The translations under genes and the position numbers were made by a program. Shown one piece after another: positions 63,424 to 64,000 of a stretch of DNA of 64,000 bases. Origin of the DNA: a virus; IMG/VR virus record IMGVR_UViG_3300042474_001633, positions 62,001 to 126,000 of that record; one strand, written 5' to 3'. Each line of letters starts with the position of its first letter. Within the stretch, counting starts at the first letter, position 1. The notes beneath the pieces are model-generated. The model had not been told where the DNA came from. It made no database searches and was given only the letters and a program-made list of their open reading frames with translations.

Positions 63424-63489
63424 CTGGGGGCGTTGGCTAGCGGGGCTGGCGAACGCCCCCAGAGTTCTTCTTACGACGGTGGCGTATGA
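63424..63489. repeat. Conserved intergenic element, copy F
   Basis: CTGGGGGCGTT (63424-63434) and AACGCCCCCAG (63452-63462) form a perfect 11-bp stem around CTAGCGGGGCTG; then AGTTCTTCTTACGACGGTGG, CGTATGA. Confidence 0.75.
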
Positions 63490-63503
63490 GTTGCGTGAAT
63501 ACA

Positions 63504-63537
63504 CAAAAAAACCGCCTAGCCATTACGACTAGACGGT
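63504..63537 (-). terminator. Rho-independent terminator
   Basis: On -: ACCGTCTAG pairs with CTAGGCGGT (one G-T), followed by a run of seven T. Ends the 63978-63563 unit. Confidence 0.85.
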
Positions 63538-63562
63538 CTTTCGGAGGGTGGTTATTCGTTGG

Positions 63563-63775
63563 TCAGTTGCTCACTTCCCAAACTCCTTCTGCTTCATTTA
63601 GAACATTTTCCTCAATGTTCCATTCGCTTTCTTCCCAACGGATTTCTTCTTTCATAATCAGTGCGATTTTGTCTGTAAACTCTCGCATAATCGCTTCCGC
63701 TTGTTCTTTGCTATCCGCTTTTATTTCCGTGATAGCGATAGACAAGTCTGTTGAGTAGTACTTTTCTACGCTCAT
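63563..63775 (-). CDS. Small acidic hypothetical protein
   Basis: 70 residues; AAAGGGGGG before the ATG. Pattern YSTDLSIAITEIKADSKEQAEAIMREF resembles small phage proteins with a ferredoxin-like beta-alpha start. Follows the 63793 gene at 17 nt. Confidence 0.65.
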   Translation of the reverse strand: MSVEKYYSTDLSIAITEIKADSKEQAEAIMREFTDKIALIMKEEIRWEESEWNIEENVLNEAEGVWEVSN

Positions 63776-63792
63776 TTCCCCCCTTTCTTTTA

Positions 63793-63978
63793 CTAGTTTT
63801 TAGGACAGTCCTCGTATGGGTTTTCATTACCCTCGTTATCCTCGCACGGACACCAACCGAATAGTCCTACTTGTGTTTCGTGCGTGAGTTCGGCTAAGTC
63901 TCCCCAAGACGGCGAGCCACCGAGTTGGTCTATGACCAAACTCCAATAGTCCACGAATAGTTTTTCTTTTCCGTTCAC
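63793..63978 (-). CDS. Small hypothetical protein
   Basis: 61 residues from GTG 63978. FGWCPCEDNEGNENPYEDCPKN at the end has three Cys. TAAAAT sits 7 nt before the start, so it may be leaderless; the window ends 22 nt further on. Confidence 0.5.
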   Translation of the reverse strand: MNGKEKLFVDYWSLVIDQLGGSPSWGDLAELTHETQVGLFGWCPCEDNEGNENPYEDCPKN

Positions 63979-64000
63979 TATTGTTATTTTAGGACATAAG

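Overview
The window is part of a phage genome, most likely a large, probably lytic dsDNA tailed phage of an actinobacterium. The head genes are HK97-type: a portal fused to a MuF domain, an S78-type prohead protease and an HK97-fold major capsid protein. A WhiB-like iron-sulfur protein points to the host, since that family is found in Actinobacteria and their phages. Leaderless promoters and a B12-dependent ribonucleotide reductase fit that host. I see no integrase or lysis gene. There are also no tail genes, so at least the large terminase and the tail block must lie outside the window.

Positions 1-38,180 (all +) form the head module, and it is unusual. Between the portal and the major capsid gene sit about 30 kb of tightly overlapping genes, including proteins of 2026, 2129, 784 and 3915 residues. 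These look like capsid-associated 'polyvalent' proteins. They carry a zincin-like HEWGH site, a DEDDh exonuclease, a Nudix domain, a J-like domain, a zeta-type P-loop kinase, ADP-ribosyltransferase-like domains and many helix-turn-helix units. A five-residue motif, [IV][TSA]GxM, occurs 16 times in these four proteins, and most copies lie between recognisable domains. I propose it marks processing sites, possibly for the phage's own prohead protease.

Positions 38,190-46,256 (mostly +) hold an Asp/Asn hydroxylase-like gene, small genes, a nuclease-like gene, a Lys-rich DNA-binding protein, a class II ribonucleotide reductase with its own thioredoxin, and a conserved Cys-cluster protein. Positions 46,253-51,962 (-) hold a replication and regulation block: WhiB, primase-helicase, a small-terminase-like HTH protein and a ParB-like protein in one operon, then a DUF932 operon and a MazG-like gene. 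Positions 52,020-56,178 (+) hold a pyrimidine-dimer-glycosylase-like gene, two tRNAs (Ile-TAT and a CAT tRNA), many very small overlapping genes and a PAPS-reductase-like protein. Positions 56,129-58,985 (-) end with a SNF2-type helicase that has duplicated HARP-like N-terminal repeats.

Positions 59,100-64,000 form a different kind of region. Small genes, nearly all on -, each have their own TTGACA-N17-TAxxxT promoter, often placed so that the mRNA would start at the start codon. Between them are hairpins, an iteron-like array and six copies of a conserved GCGGGGCTG / GACGGTGGCG element. Several hydrophobic micro-ORFs of 17-57 codons recur from 45 kb onward.
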